DNA of 64,000 nucleotides from Salmonella enterica subsp. diarizonae (GCF_008692785.1 NZ_VXJV01000003.1:372001-436000), one strand, 5' to 3'; shown: positions 8,513 to 19,789, counted from the first letter of the stretch. Notes: a model not told the origin generated them from the letters alone. Numbers and translations: made by a program.

Positions 8513-11052
8513 GCGTTTTCCTCCACCAGAGTTACCGGGATACGTTCATACGGCGTGGCCGGACGATGCTGTTCGCGTTCTGGGACGACCTGGACATTTG
8601 GGTCGCGCTTGTCGCTGTTGATGAAGTGTTTGAAACGAACCTGCGCCGCTGGCGTGTTGACGGTTTCCGTCCACTCGCAGACCACCGCTGCGCGCAGGCG
8701 CGCCATCTCTTCTTCCAGATGTTCGTTCAGGCCCAGCTTATCGTCGATAATGACCGATTTCAGATAGTCGATGCCGCCTTCCAGATTATCCAGCCACGGC
8801 GCGGTACGGGTCAGCTTATCGGCGGTACGAATGTAGAACATCATAAAGCGGTCGAGATACTTGAGCAGAGTGTCGCGATCGAGATCGGCTGCCAGCAGAT
8901 CCGCGTGACGCGGTTTCATGCCGCCGTTACCGCAGACGTACAGATTCCAGCCTTTTTCGGTGGCGATGATACCGACATCTTTACCCTGCGCTTCCGCACA
9001 TTCGCGGGTACAGCCGGAGACGCCGAACTTCATTTTGTGCGGGGTGCGAATGCCTTTGTAGCGGTTTTCCAGCTCCACGCCGAAACCGACGCTGTCGCCA
9101 ACCCCGTAGCGGCACCAGGTGCTGCCGACGCAGGTTTTCGCCATCCGCAGCGCTTTGGCGTACGCGTGACCGGTTTCGAAGCCCGCTTCAATCAGCTGAC
9201 GCCAGATTTCCGGCAGATCGTCTTTTTGCGCGCCAAACAGACCGATACGCTGAGAGCCGGTAATTTTGGTGTACAGGTTAAACTCGCGGGCGATACGACC
9301 CACGGCCACCAGACCTTCCGGCGTGATTTCACCGCCCGCCGAGCGTGGGATCACCGAGTAGGTACCATCTTTCTGAATATTCGCCAGGAAGTTATCGTTG
9401 GTATCCTGTAGCGGAGTGTGCTGCGGCTTAAGGATGTATTCGTTCCAGCACGACGCCAGCAGCGAAGCAACGGTTGGCTTACACACTTCGCAGCCGTAGC
9501 CTTTACCGTGTTTCGCCAGCAGCTCTTCAAAAGTTTTGATGCCTTCTACGCGGATTAAGTGGAACAATTCCTGGCGAGAATAAGCAAAGTGCTCGCACAG
9601 ATTGTTGTTGACTTCGATACCCTGTTTCGCCAGTTCGGCGTTCAGTACCTGCGTCACCAGTGGGATACAGCCGCCGCAGCCGGTTCCGGCTTTGGTCTCC
9701 GCTTTCAGCGCCGCCACGGTATGGCAGCCTTTATTGATGGCGGCGATCAGATCGCCTTTAGTCACGTCGAAGCAGGAGCAGATCTGCGCGCTGTCCGGCA
9801 GCTTATCCACGCCGATAGACGGTTTGCCGCTGCCCGCGTGTGACGGCAGGATCAGCGAGTCCGGGTTTTCCGGAAGTTCGATGGCGTTCAGTACCAGTTG
9901 CAGCAAATTGCCGTAATCGCTGGTGTCGCCGACCAGTACTGCGCCGAGCAGCGTTTTGTTATCTTCGCTAACGATGAGACGTTTGTAGACTTCTTTGCTT
10001 TCGTCGAGGTAGACATAGCTACGGGCGCCCGGCTTGCGGCCATGGGCGTCGCCGATGCCGCCCACGTCCACGCCCAGCAGCTTCAGTTTGGCGCTGAGAT
10101 CCGCCCCTTCAAAGGTGTTTTCACTGCCGAGGATATGGTCAACGGCGACCTGGGCCATTTTATAGCCCGGCGCGACCAGACCGTAAACGCGGTTATTCCA
10201 ACTGGCGCACTCACCAATGGCGTAGATATCCGGGTCGGAAGTCTGACAGGAATCGTTAATGACGATACCGCCGCGCTGCGCGACGGCCAGACCGCACTGG
10301 GTAGCCAGTTTGTCGCGGGGGCGAATACCGGTAGAGAAGACGATAAAATCGACTTCCAGCTCGCTGCCGTCGGCAAAACGCATGGTTTTACGTGCTTCGG
10401 TACCTTGCTGAACAATCTCTTGCGTATTTTTACTGGTGTGTACACGTACGCCCATGCTTTCGATCTTGCGTCGTAGCTGCTCGCCGCCCATCTGATCGAG
10501 CTGTTCCGCCATCAGCATCGGCGCAAATTCAATGACGTGAGTTTCCACGCCGAGGTTTTTCAGCGCGCCGGCGGCTTCCAGCCCCAGCAGGCCGCCACCG
10601 ACCACCGCCCCGCGCTTGCTGCGGCGGGCGCAGGATTCGATAGCGTTAAGGTCTTCAATGGTACGGTAAACGAAGCAATCCTGGGTTTCTGAGCCTTTAA
10701 TCGGTGGAATCCACGGATATGAACCAGTCGCCATGATCAGCTTGTCATAATAAACGGTACGACCCGCGCTGGAGTGAATAACTTTCTCCTGACGGTTAAT
10801 GGTAATTGCGCGTTCGCCAACCAGTACCTTTACGTCATGCTTCTCATAAAACCCTTCACGCACCAGAGAGAGCTCTTCCGCGGTGTGGTGAGAGAAGTAG
10901 GATGACAGGTGGACACGGTCATAGGCTTTACGGGGTTCTTCACAGAACACGGTAATGTCGAACAGGCTAGCGTCGGATTTATCAAGGAGATCCTCAATAA
11001 AGCGGTGGCCGACCATACCATTACCGATAATAGCGAGTCTGACTTTGCTCAT
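8509..11052 (-). CDS. nirB: Nitrite reductase (NADH) large subunit
   Basis: This 847-residue cytoplasmic flavo-iron-sulfur-siroheme enzyme reduces nitrite to ammonium with NADH. The N-terminus has a FAD/NAD oxidoreductase region (IGNGMVGHRFIEDLL; second nucleotide motif VVGGGLLGLEAAG). A BFD-like [2Fe-2S] domain follows near residues 420-480 (CSCFDVTKG, GTGCGGCIP). The C-terminal sulfite/nitrite reductase half has the siroheme/[4Fe-4S] cysteines in CVGSTWC and CTREC. Length equals that of E. coli NirB. It is the first gene of nirBDC-cysG and is preceded by FNR and NarL/NarP sites, so anaerobic, nitrate/nitrite-responsive expression is expected. Confidence 0.98.
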   Translation of the reverse strand: MSKVRLAIIGNGMVGHRFIEDLLDKSDASLFDITVFCEEPRKAYDRVHLSSYFSHHTAEELSLVREGFYEKHDVKVLVGERAITINRQEKVIHSSAGRTVYYDKLIMATGSYPWIPPIKGSETQDCFVYRTIEDLNAIESCARRSKRGAVVGGGLLGLEAAGALKNLGVETHVIEFAPMLMAEQLDQMGGEQLRRKIESMGVRVHTSKNTQEIVQQGTEARKTMRFADGSELEVDFIVFSTGIRPRDKLATQCGLAVAQRGGIVINDSCQTSDPDIYAIGECASWNNRVYGLVAPGYKMAQVAVDHILGSENTFEGADLSAKLKLLGVDVGGIGDAHGRKPGARSYVYLDESKEVYKRLIVSEDNKTLLGAVLVGDTSDYGNLLQLVLNAIELPENPDSLILPSHAGSGKPSIGVDKLPDSAQICSCFDVTKGDLIAAINKGCHTVAALKAETKAGTGCGGCIPLVTQVLNAELAKQGIEVNNNLCEHFAYSRQELFHLIRVEGIKTFEELLAKHGKGYGCEVCKPTVASLLASCWNEYILKPQHTPLQDTNDNFLANIQKDGTYSVIPRSAGGEITPEGLVAVGRIAREFNLYTKITGSQRIGLFGAQKDDLPEIWRQLIEAGFETGHAYAKALRMAKTCVGSTWCRYGVGDSVGFGVELENRYKGIRTPHKMKFGVSGCTRECAEAQGKDVGIIATEKGWNLYVCGNGGMKPRHADLLAADLDRDTLLKYLDRFMMFYIRTADKLTRTAPWLDNLEGGIDYLKSVIIDDKLGLNEHLEEEMARLRAAVVCEWTETVNTPAAQVRFKHFINSDKRDPNVQVVPEREQHRPATPYERIPVTLVEENA

Positions 11053-11083
11053 TTTTGCCTCGATTTCTTTTCTATTACCGCCT

Positions 11084-11089
11084 ACCTTA
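11084..11089 (-). promoter_or_regulatory. nirB promoter -10 element
   Basis: TAAGGT on the minus strand is placed as expected for a class II FNR promoter whose activator site is centred about 41 bases upstream of the start. That puts the transcription start near 11077, about 25 bases before the nirB ATG. Confidence 0.6.
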
Positions 11090-11110
11090 ACGATTCAGCA
11101 ACCCCACTTA

Positions 11111-11124
11111 TTGATGTAAATCAA
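11111..11124 (-). promoter_or_regulatory. FNR binding site of nirB
   Basis: The minus strand reads TTGATTTACATCAA, an excellent match to the FNR consensus TTGAT-N4-ATCAA. It is centred about -41.5 relative to the inferred nirB start, the classical position for anaerobic activation. Confidence 0.9.
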
Positions 11125-11137
11125 ATTCACCTTTATA

Positions 11138-11153
11138 TACCTCTTAATGGGTA
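11138..11153 (-). promoter_or_regulatory. NarL/NarP 7-2-7 site of nirB
   Basis: TACCTCT-TA-ATGGGTA is two inverted NarL-type heptamers two bases apart. It lies about 28 bases upstream of the FNR site, centred near -69, as at the E. coli nirB promoter. It would mediate nitrate/nitrite activation. Confidence 0.8.
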
Positions 11154-11207
11154 TATGGCTGATTTGTCAGGATTTTTATAAGTGGCGGAATTGTCAGGCT
11201 TTTCAGG

Positions 11208-11228
11208 TTTGTACAAATAATGTACAAA
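11208..11228. promoter_or_regulatory. Perfect palindrome TTTGTACA-N5-TGTACAAA
   Basis: An eight-base perfect inverted repeat with a five-base AT centre lies between tsgA and the nirB regulatory sites. It has the look of an operator. I recognise no regulator for it, and it is not followed by a T tract on either strand. Confidence 0.4.
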
Positions 11229-11286
11229 ATGAGGGGGTTTTAGACCACCAGGCCTACCTCGTCGGGAGGAGAGGGGAAAATAGGTT

Positions 11287-11370
11287 GCCGGAAGGCTGCT
11301 GCGCCTTATCCGACCTACCAACGGCTTACGCTGTAGGCCGGATAAGACGCATTGCGTCGCCATCCGGCAA
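11287..11370. repeat. REP pair (BIME) between tsgA and nirB
   Basis: Two inverted REP units (GCCGGAAGGCTGCTGCGCC and GTAGGCCGGATAAGACGC types) lie just past the tsgA stop. Such elements stabilise upstream mRNA and bind gyrase, IHF or Pol I in enterobacteria. Confidence 0.9.
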
Positions 11371-11376
11371 TCATTA

Positions 11377-12558
11377 TCAATGCGCCGCTGGGGCGCTATG
11401 TTGGCGATGACGGGACACAAAGCCGAGCGCAAAGCACATCACAAATACCACCGCATACAGACCATTTGCGGTGAGTAAGGCCGCCTGCGGGCCGCTGTGC
11501 GCCACAATCGGGCCGGTGACGACGAATGTCAGCATCGTTCCGATGGTACCGCAGGTCAAAATAAAGTTGACCAGCTTAGGCGAGGCCACTTTCGTTTGCT
11601 GCGATCCCAGCGTAATGATGGAGGTATAAATGGCGCTGGAGAAGAAGCCCAGCGTCAGAATAAACCACGGCATGTGCGCCTGTGTGCCGGTAATAAACAG
11701 ATACATCAGTACTGCCGCCATACCCGCCAGCACGGTCAGAATGCGTTGCAGATCGAAAAAGCGCAGGATAAAGCTGAACGCCCACATGCCAAACATATAG
11801 GACATCCAGAAATCGCTCACCAGCGCCCCGGCGTCATTCAGGCTCATGCCGAGGCCTTTGGCGTATTCCGGCACCCAGGAGATAAAGCCTAATTGACCGA
11901 GGATATAGCACAGCGCAGCGACGGCGAGAAACAGTACGCCAATGCCCCATTTTTCTTTGGCGACAGGCGCCTGAGAGTGCTGCGCATGTTTACCCAGCGC
12001 CGGAAATTCACAGCCGAAGGTCAGGATGAAAATCGCCAGATAGACCAGGCCGATGCAGGCATAGACCCAGTACCACTCAATACTACGCGCCAGCAAGAAG
12101 GCGGCGACCATGGGAAAAATCATCCCCGCCATGCTGAAGAAGGAGTCGGTAAACAGCAGTCGGGAACCGCGCTGACGCCCTTCATACAGTTGCGTAATCA
12201 GGAAGGTGCCAATCGACATGGTGATCCCACTGACCAGCCCCAGCACAAACATCGCCGCTGAGAACAGCGCCAGGCTATGACTGAGCATCAGCCCGGCAAC
12301 CGCCAGCACCATCAGGATAAAACCAAAGCGTAGCTGTGTTTTCAGCGGGACGATTTCCATCAACCACGCATTGAGGAAGATCGAGATCAAAATCCCGGCG
12401 TTCAGGAAAGTAAAGGTGTTACTCATGCTGGAAACGGGCAGATGAAAATAGTCTGCGATATTTCCCATCACCATCCCGGTGACAATCACCAGCGCCCCGG
12501 TCAGGGCGTAGGAAAGAAAGCTGATCCATGTGAGCTTGATGCGGTTGCTGTTAGTCAT
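11377..12558 (-). CDS. tsgA: MFS transporter TsgA
   Basis: This 393-residue inner-membrane protein of the major facilitator superfamily has about 12 hydrophobic segments, and its length equals that of E. coli TsgA. Its substrate is not established; the Salmonella name comes from a selenite growth phenotype. It starts at ATG with [14 protein letters not shown]. It is divergent from ppiA, with a strong CRP-like palindrome in the shared upstream region, and a BIME follows its stop. Confidence 0.95.
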   Translation of the reverse strand: MTNSNRIKLTWISFLSYALTGALVIVTGMVMGNIADYFHLPVSSMSNTFTFLNAGILISIFLNAWLMEIVPLKTQLRFGFILMVLAVAGLMLSHSLALFSAAMFVLGLVSGITMSIGTFLITQLYEGRQRGSRLLFTDSFFSMAGMIFPMVAAFLLARSIEWYWVYACIGLVYLAIFILTFGCEFPALGKHAQHSQAPVAKEKWGIGVLFLAVAALCYILGQLGFISWVPEYAKGLGMSLNDAGALVSDFWMSYMFGMWAFSFILRFFDLQRILTVLAGMAAVLMYLFITGTQAHMPWFILTLGFFSSAIYTSIITLGSQQTKVASPKLVNFILTCGTIGTMLTFVVTGPIVAHSGPQAALLTANGLYAVVFVMCFALGFVSRHRQHSAPAAH

Positions 12559-12675
12559 GTCTGGCCTTGAAGAGAAGTGAAGCGCGTGGAGGGCGCGTTA
12601 AGCGGGCAGATTTTAGGCGCTTTAGTGACGCATTTAAATAATTATTAGCAAACGTATTGCCCGTTACATTTTTAA

Positions 12676-12691
12676 CGTGATCATGATCACG
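12676..12691. promoter_or_regulatory. CRP binding site in the tsgA-ppiA region
   Basis: CGTGATCATGATCACG contains perfect GTGA and TCAC half-sites six bases apart. It lies between the divergent tsgA and ppiA genes. E. coli ppiA is known to be cAMP-CRP controlled, so this is the likely operator. Confidence 0.75.
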
Positions 12692-12824
12692 GTATATTGC
12701 GAAGCTCAGGCATTGTGCCGTGACGTTACATTTGTTTCAGATACGTAAAATTAGGTAAAGGACTGGCCTGACCCTGGAAGGCTCTTTAGAATCAGTCCAC
12801 TTGCTTTATTTCTGCTCTTGTTAA

Positions 12825-13406
<582 letters not shown>

Positions 13407-13514
13407 AATATGCCTGCGCGGGGGCGAGCCACCCGCGTTTTCTCCCTGTCTCAGCGTAACCTGAAATTGCTGCTTATACTTGTGGGCAAGCACAGGCATA
13501 TTCAGGGAGGCCAG

Positions 13515-13682
13515 GTGAAGAAACTTACCGATAAACAAAAGTCACGCTTTTGGGAACAGCGGCGCAACGTTAACTTCCAGCAAAGCCGCCGTCTCGAAGG
13601 TATTGAGATCCCCTTAGTAACCCTGACCGCCGACGAAGCGCTGGCACGCCTTGACGAACTTCGGAGGCACTATGAGCGATAA
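13515..13682 (+). CDS. yhfG: Fic antitoxin-like protein YhfG (FicA)
   Basis: This 55-residue protein starts at GTG (VKKLTDKQ, read as Met) after GGGAGGCC. It matches E. coli YhfG in length and sequence. Residues 24-29 are SRRLEG, fitting the (S/T)xxxE(G/N) inhibitory motif of class I Fic antitoxins, with Glu28 as the inhibitory glutamate. It overlaps fic by 11 bases, the standard antitoxin-toxin arrangement. Longer in-frame starts upstream lack a ribosome site. Confidence 0.93.
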   Translation: MKKLTDKQKSRFWEQRRNVNFQQSRRLEGIEIPLVTLTADEALARLDELRRHYER

Positions 13683-14274
13683 ATTTGGCGAAGGACGCGA
13701 TCCGTACCTCTATCCGGGGCTGAATGTGATGCGTAATCGGCTGGGGATTCATCAGGCCCAGCGACTGGCGCAAGCGGCATATGAAATGACCGCGCTCCGC
13801 GCCGCCACGATTGAACTGGGGCCGCTGATACGCGGCTTGCCCCATCTGTGCGCGATTCATCGCCAGCTCTATCAGGATATTTTCGACTGGGCAGGGCAAC
13901 TGCGGGAGGTCGATATTTACCAGGGCGATACCCGTTTCTGCCACTTTGCCTATATCGAAAAAGAGGGTAATGTCCTGATGCAGGATCTGGAAGAAGAGGG
14001 CTATCTGGTCGGTCTGGCGCATGAAAAGTTTGTCGAGCGGCTGGCGCATTACTACTGCGAAATTAACGTACTTCACCCGTTTCGTTTGGGGAGCGGGCTG
14101 GCGCAGCGCATCTTCTTTGAACAACTGGCGCTACATGCAGGCTACGCGCTGAGTTGGCAAAGCATTGCGGTTGAAACGTGGAATCAGGCGAACCAGAGCG
14201 GCGCAATGGGCGATCTCTCCGCTTTGCAGGCAATTTTTCAGAAAGCGATAAGCGAAGCTCGCGAAACTGAGTAA
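13672..14274 (+). CDS. fic: Fic-domain protein (toxin-like)
   Basis: This 200-residue protein was named for filamentation induced by cAMP in E. coli. Fic proteins usually transfer AMP from ATP to a target hydroxyl. The signature at 135-146 reads [12 protein letters not shown]. The catalytic His135 is present, but the metal-binding acid of HxFx(D/E)GNGRxxR is Leu139, and Asn and Arg are replaced by Ser141 and Leu143. This matches the diverged enterobacterial Fic clade for which AMP-transferase activity has not been shown. The start at MSDKFGEG follows GGAGG and overlaps yhfG. True activity and target are unknown. Confidence 0.93.
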   Translation: MSDKFGEGRDPYLYPGLNVMRNRLGIHQAQRLAQAAYEMTALRAATIELGPLIRGLPHLCAIHRQLYQDIFDWAGQLREVDIYQGDTRFCHFAYIEKEGNVLMQDLEEEGYLVGLAHEKFVERLAHYYCEINVLHPFRLGSGLAQRIFFEQLALHAGYALSWQSIAVETWNQANQSGAMGDLSALQAIFQKAISEARETE

Positions 14275-14305
14275 AATAGTGCGGTTCTACTGACCCGGAG
14301 CCGCC

Positions 14306-14869
14306 ATGATCCTGCTTATCGATAACTATGATTCCTTTACCTGGAACCTCTACCAGTATTTTTGTGAACTGGGCGCGGAAGTGCAGGTCAGGCGCAATGA
14401 TGCGCTGACGCTGGCGCACATTGACGCTTTGAACCCGCAAAAAATCGTTATCTCTCCCGGCCCCTGTACGCCGGATGACGCTGGCATTTCACTGACGGTC
14501 ATCCGCCATTATGCCGGACGTATTCCGATGCTGGGCGTTTGCCTTGGGCACCAGGCGATGGCGCAGGCTTTTGGCGCGACGGTGGTGCGGGCAGCGAAAG
14601 TAATGCACGGTAAAACGTCACCTGTTACGCACAATGGACAGGGCGTGTTTCGGGGATTGCCCAGCCCGTTAACCGTGACACGTTACCACTCGCTGATTGT
14701 CGACCCTGCCACGTTGCCTGAGTGTTTTGAGATCACCGCCTGGAGCGAAACGCAGGAGATTATGGGCATTCGCCACCGCGAGTGGGATCTGGAAGGCGTG
14801 CAGTTCCACCCGGAAAGTATTCTCAGCGAACAAGGACACGCTCTCCTGGAGAATTTCCTCCGGCGTTGA
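14306..14869 (+). CDS. pabA: Aminodeoxychorismate synthase, glutamine amidotransferase subunit
   Basis: This 187-residue class I amidotransferase supplies ammonia from glutamine to PabB for 4-amino-4-deoxychorismate, on the way to p-aminobenzoate and folate. The nucleophile Cys79 lies in GVCLGHQA, and the C-terminal His-Glu pair lies in QFHPES. It follows fic by 31 bases and precedes argD, as in E. coli. Related TrpG is excluded by position and by the lack of a fused trpD domain. Confidence 0.96.
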   Translation: MILLIDNYDSFTWNLYQYFCELGAEVQVRRNDALTLAHIDALNPQKIVISPGPCTPDDAGISLTVIRHYAGRIPMLGVCLGHQAMAQAFGATVVRAAKVMHGKTSPVTHNGQGVFRGLPSPLTVTRYHSLIVDPATLPECFEITAWSETQEIMGIRHREWDLEGVQFHPESILSEQGHALLENFLRR

Positions 14870-14885
14870 TTTGTGGTTGCTATTA

Positions 14886-14924
14886 AGTGATTTTTTATTC
14901 ATATTTTATGATTATAATTTCACT
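14886..14924 (+). promoter_or_regulatory. Paired ARG boxes of argD
   Basis: Two 18-base ArgR-type boxes (14886-14903 and 14907-14924) are separated by three bases, the canonical spacing for the ArgR hexamer. Each matches the TGAAT-N4-ATTCA palindrome with only a few mismatches. They lie about 30 bases upstream of the argD start, so arginine repression of argD is expected. Confidence 0.7.
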
Positions 14925-14939
14925 GGCATTTCTGCTTAA

Positions 14940-16172
<1,233 letters not shown>

Positions 16173-16181
16173 TGGCGGATT

Positions 16182-16206
16182 GCCGGATAAGCGTAGCGCA
16201 TCCGTC
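16182..16206. repeat. Single REP remnant between argD and yhfK
   Basis: A REP-like half (GCCGGATAAGCGTAGCGCA) lies in the 41-base gap between the convergent argD and yhfK. No partner unit is visible. Confidence 0.6.
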
Positions 16207-16213
16207 AGTCGAT

Positions 16214-18301
16214 CTAACCTTTTGTATCCCGTAGCCGCTTACTCAGCCAGATACCGTGATGCGGACGCTGACGCCAGGCCATCGACGAAATGGTGTGCAT
16301 GGTGTTCAGATGGCCGATGATGCGCTGTAAATGTTGTTCCAGAGTGCTCAATAAGCCATGTGACGGCATGTCCGGCGACTCCAGAATGTTGACGTCGCCG
16401 GAACCGCCTGGCCTGTCGTACTCCAGGCGCTGCTGGCAGCGCTGAATCGCAATCTCGCAAGATTCCAGATAGCGCTGCGCCAGATCCGGCGTCAGCATGG
16501 TGTGTTCCCGCGCCAGCGTCGTCATGGCGTTGATATGCTCGACAATAAACTGGCTGTGCGTGACCCACAGTTTCATATCCGACAGATAGTGGGTATTGAA
16601 TCCGGGTTCCTGCATTGCCTGATTTAACGAGTTGAATAGCGTGTTATGCGCCTGGTTGACCCGCATTCTTTGATAAGCGAGCGGGGTGGCCTGCGGATCG
16701 TTACTGAGGATCAGTCGGATAGCTTCTTGATCGGCTTCCAGCGCATCATGGGCGTTTTTACGTAATAGCCCGCTTTGCCATTGCGGCCACAGCCAAACCA
16801 TGCCGCCAAAGGCAATTAAACAGCCAATAAGCGTATCGATCAGCCTCGGCACAATAAACTGCTCTCCGTTTAACGTCAGTAACTGGATGGTGTATACCGC
16901 CGTCACCGTAAAGCCGACCGTCGCCCAGCCGTAGTTTTTACGAATAATCAGATAACTTGCCAGCGTTAGTACCAGCATGACCGCCAGCGTAATGCTTTCG
17001 GGAATATGTAAGTGCAGCGTGACGCCGGCAATCACCAGGCCGACCAGCGTTCCGACCGAACGGTGCAGAATACGTACGCGCGTCGCGCCATAGCCGTTTT
17101 GGGTGACAAACAGCACCGTCATGAGGATCCAGTACGGTTTGGGCAGGTGCAACGCGCTGCCCATCAGACTGGCGATACTCATCATTACGCTAATGCGTCC
17201 GGCGTTGCGTAGCGCCGGCGATTTAAGCGACACATAATTTTTCAGCGCCGGGAGTAGTGGCAGGCGACGCTGTTTATCGGCCATCAGGTCGCGGGCGTAA
17301 AGCGGTCGCTGAGTACGCAGCACGCGGGCGATTCGGCTGAAGTGCCAATAGCAGAACTGGCCTACCGGGTTTTCAGGATGTTGATTGGCAATCTTCTCCA
17401 GCGCGCCAATCTGTTTTTCCATAGAGAAGCGCGTCGGCAGACGATGATAAAGGATGTCATCCGCCAGCACGCGCAGGCGAGCGGCGACCGTTTGCGCATT
17501 CCAGCGAATTACCTCTTCCGCATGGCTGCGTTCTACCAGTTTCTGTACCTCTTCCGGCTGATGCAGGCTGACGGAGATGTGTTCCTGCAAATCCATCGCT
17601 TCCTGAAAAGCCCGCAGTAGGCGCTTGTAATCATTATTGTTGTGCGCCGAAAGCATATGCATCTGTTGGTAACACTGGGTAATGAGATCGACCGCTTTTT
17701 GCTGGCGTATCAGCAGGGGAGGCAGCGCTTTTTCCGGATCGATATGTTGGGTGAGCAGGCTGTATTTCGCTTCGCAGTAATCGGCCAGTTCACGATATAA
17801 CAAACTCAATGACTCGCGCAGCGGCTGTTCGCGCCATAGCCAGAACCAAAACCAGTTAAACACGCCGTACCATAGGGTGCCCAGCGCATAAATAAGCAGC
17901 GGCTCCCAGACGGGCATGTATCCCGCAAGGCTCAGGGTAAATATGGCGGCAATCAGCGACGCTGGCAGTAGCCGCGCATGAAGTGGGCTAATTTCCGCCG
18001 TCACGCCAAGCACCAGCGTGAGCCCGGTCAGGATCAACGGCAGGGGGACGGATTCTGCCAGCAGGAGTTGCGTTGCCAGACTGCATCCGGCGAACAGCGA
18101 CGCGCCGATGATCAGGCGTTTAAAAAAGCGTTTGTGCGGTGTATCCAGACCTGCAATGTTGCAGCAGGCGGGAACGAGAGAGAAAAGTAATCCCAGGTGT
18201 AGCTGGCCTATCAATAAACCGACAGCCACAGGCAGGCACAGCACCAGCGTTTGCCGTAGTGCGTAATTAATCTCTGGGTGATAAATCAGTCTTCGCCACA
18301 T
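16214..18301 (-). CDS. yhfK: YccS/YhfK-family inner-membrane protein
   Basis: This 695-residue membrane protein has two hydrophobic blocks (about 20-150 and 380-500), each followed by a soluble region. That is the layout of the YccS/YhfK and aromatic-acid efflux family. Transport of aromatic acids is a family-level guess; the substrate is unknown. I chose the ATG at MWRRLIYHP, as in E. coli. An upstream in-frame TTG would add four residues but lies in the T tract of the crp terminator. No clear ribosome site precedes it. Confidence 0.9.
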   Translation of the reverse strand: MWRRLIYHPEINYALRQTLVLCLPVAVGLLIGQLHLGLLFSLVPACCNIAGLDTPHKRFFKRLIIGASLFAGCSLATQLLLAESVPLPLILTGLTLVLGVTAEISPLHARLLPASLIAAIFTLSLAGYMPVWEPLLIYALGTLWYGVFNWFWFWLWREQPLRESLSLLYRELADYCEAKYSLLTQHIDPEKALPPLLIRQQKAVDLITQCYQQMHMLSAHNNNDYKRLLRAFQEAMDLQEHISVSLHQPEEVQKLVERSHAEEVIRWNAQTVAARLRVLADDILYHRLPTRFSMEKQIGALEKIANQHPENPVGQFCYWHFSRIARVLRTQRPLYARDLMADKQRRLPLLPALKNYVSLKSPALRNAGRISVMMSIASLMGSALHLPKPYWILMTVLFVTQNGYGATRVRILHRSVGTLVGLVIAGVTLHLHIPESITLAVMLVLTLASYLIIRKNYGWATVGFTVTAVYTIQLLTLNGEQFIVPRLIDTLIGCLIAFGGMVWLWPQWQSGLLRKNAHDALEADQEAIRLILSNDPQATPLAYQRMRVNQAHNTLFNSLNQAMQEPGFNTHYLSDMKLWVTHSQFIVEHINAMTTLAREHTMLTPDLAQRYLESCEIAIQRCQQRLEYDRPGGSGDVNILESPDMPSHGLLSTLEQHLQRIIGHLNTMHTISSMAWRQRPHHGIWLSKRLRDTKG

Positions 18302-18314
18302 CGATGCAAACAAA

Positions 18315-18340
18315 AATGGCGCATGATAAAACGCGCCATT
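18315..18340 (-). terminator. crp terminator
   Basis: AATGGCGC and GCGCCATT form an eight-base-pair stem with a ten-base loop followed by TTTG-TTT on the minus strand. It ends crp just upstream of yhfK. Confidence 0.85.
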
Positions 18341-18349
18341 CTGACGGGA

Positions 18350-18982
18350 TTAACGGGTGCCGTAGACGACGATGGTCTTGCCATGCGCGGAGATCAGGTT
18401 TTGATCTTCCAGCATCTTCAAAATACGACCAACGGTTTCGCGGGAGCAGCCGACGATCTGGCCAATTTCCTGACGGGTGATTTTGATCTGCATCCCATCC
18501 GGGTGCGTCATGGCATCGGGCTGTTTCGCCAGATTCAGCAGCGTCTGAGCGATACGCCCGGTGACGTCGAGGAAGGCGAGGTTACCTACTTTTTCAGACG
18601 TGACTTGTAAGCGACGAGCCATCTGGGAAGAGAGGCGCATCAGAATATCCGGGTTTACCTGGATTAATTGGCGAAATTTTTTGTAGGAAATTTCAGCGAC
18701 CTCACATGCGGTTTTCGCACGTACCCAGGCGCTGCGTTCCTGGCCTTCTTCAAACAGGCCCAATTCACCAATAAAATCACCCTGATTCAGATAAGAAAGA
18801 ATCATTTCTTTCCCTTCCTCATCTTTGATCAGCACTGCCACGGAGCCTTTAACGATGTAGTACAGCGTTTCTGCTTTTTCACCCTGGTGAATCAGCGTGC
18901 TCTTTGACGGGTACTTATGAATGTGGCAATGAGACAAGAACCATTCAAGAGTCGGGTCTGTTTGCGGTTTGCCAAGCACCAT
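18350..18982 (-). CDS. crp: cAMP receptor protein (global regulator)
   Basis: This 210-residue dimeric regulator activates catabolic promoters on binding cAMP. The N-terminal cyclic-nucleotide domain contains [18 protein letters not shown]. The C-terminal winged helix contains [19 protein letters not shown], whose recognition helix carries the Arg, Glu and Arg that read GTGA. Length and sequence match E. coli CRP. The long upstream region carries a CRP-like site consistent with autoregulation. Confidence 0.99.
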   Translation of the reverse strand: MVLGKPQTDPTLEWFLSHCHIHKYPSKSTLIHQGEKAETLYYIVKGSVAVLIKDEEGKEMILSYLNQGDFIGELGLFEEGQERSAWVRAKTACEVAEISYKKFRQLIQVNPDILMRLSSQMARRLQVTSEKVGNLAFLDVTGRIAQTLLNLAKQPDAMTHPDGMQIKITRQEIGQIVGCSRETVGRILKMLEDQNLISAHGKTIVVYGTR

Positions 18983-19289
18983 GCGCGGTTATCCTCTGTT
19001 ATAAGCTGTCTCCAGAGCCAGAAAACGGCACTGTCTCTGGGGTTGCAAAAATATGCTTCCCGCTACCTGGGAAGAGGGCTACGAAAATAGACTGTAGCCT
19101 GTAATGTGATGTCCTCTGCATACATGCAGTACGTCAATGTATTACTGTAGCATCTTGTCTGTTTTAGCATAGCTTTCGCCGTGTGTCTCCTGGTGTCTCG
19201 CTTCAGCATGACCCAAGTCGCCTTCCATTGCGAGTTTTGTTGTATGCGCGTAATCTTTCAGGAAAATTGAAACATTGGAGTTACGAAAT
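18983..19289. promoter_or_regulatory. crp-yhfA divergent control region
   Basis: This 307-base gap holds no gene. It contains the long crp 5' leader and the divergent yhfA promoter. A TGTGATGTCCTCTGCA site (19105-19120) matches the CRP-binding segment of the E. coli crp leader, where CRP drives a divergent RNA and represses crp. Confidence 0.6.
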
Positions 19290-19694
19290 ATGCAAGCGCG
19301 TGTAAAGTGGGTTGAAGGACTCACGTTCCTCGGAGAGTCTTCCTCCGGCCACCAGATTTTAATGGATGGCAACTCCGGTGACAAAGCGCCGAGTCCGATG
19401 GAGATGGTATTAATGGCGGCTGGCGGATGTAGCGCTATTGATGTGGTATCGATCCTACAAAAGGGGCGTCAGAATGTCACCAACTGCGAAGTGAAGCTGA
19501 CATCCGAGCGCCGGGAAGACGCGCCGCGCCTGTTTACGCACATTAATTTGCATTTTATGGTTACCGGCAACGATCTGAAAGAGGCTGCCGTCGCGCGCGC
19601 TGTTGATCTCTCTGCGGAAAAATATTGCTCGGTGGCGCTAATGCTGGAAAAAGCGGTCCATATTACCCATTCGTATGAAGTGATTGCGGCGTGA
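19290..19694 (+). CDS. yhfA: OsmC/Ohr-family protein YhfA
   Basis: This 134-residue protein of the OsmC/Ohr fold keeps the two family cysteines, in AGGCSAIDV and AEKYCSVAL. Related proteins reduce organic hydroperoxides; a role for YhfA is not established. The start MQARVKWVEG follows TTGGAG and matches E. coli; a five-residue upstream extension overlaps that site and is rejected. It is divergent from crp. Confidence 0.93.
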   Translation: MQARVKWVEGLTFLGESSSGHQILMDGNSGDKAPSPMEMVLMAAGGCSAIDVVSILQKGRQNVTNCEVKLTSERREDAPRLFTHINLHFMVTGNDLKEAAVARAVDLSAEKYCSVALMLEKAVHITHSYEVIAA

Positions 19695-19704
19695 TTATCA
19701 TTAT

Positions 19705-19778
19705 CTGATGGCGGCTTCGCCTTATCGGACCTACCAGTTTTTATCCCGTAGGCCCGATAAGCGTAGCGCCATCGGGCG
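19705..19778. repeat. REP pair (BIME) between yhfA and prkB
   Basis: Two inverted REP units (CTGATGGCGGCTTCGCC and GTAGGCCCGATAAGCG types) fill the gap between these convergent genes. The stem-loops may also act as 3' end stabilisers. Confidence 0.9.
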
Positions 19779-19789
19779 TTTCAACGCGG

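Noticed and set aside
11287-11370. CRISPR-like spaced repeats between tsgA and nirB
   Set aside because: The sequence is a REP/BIME pair with only two inverted units and no regular direct repeats.
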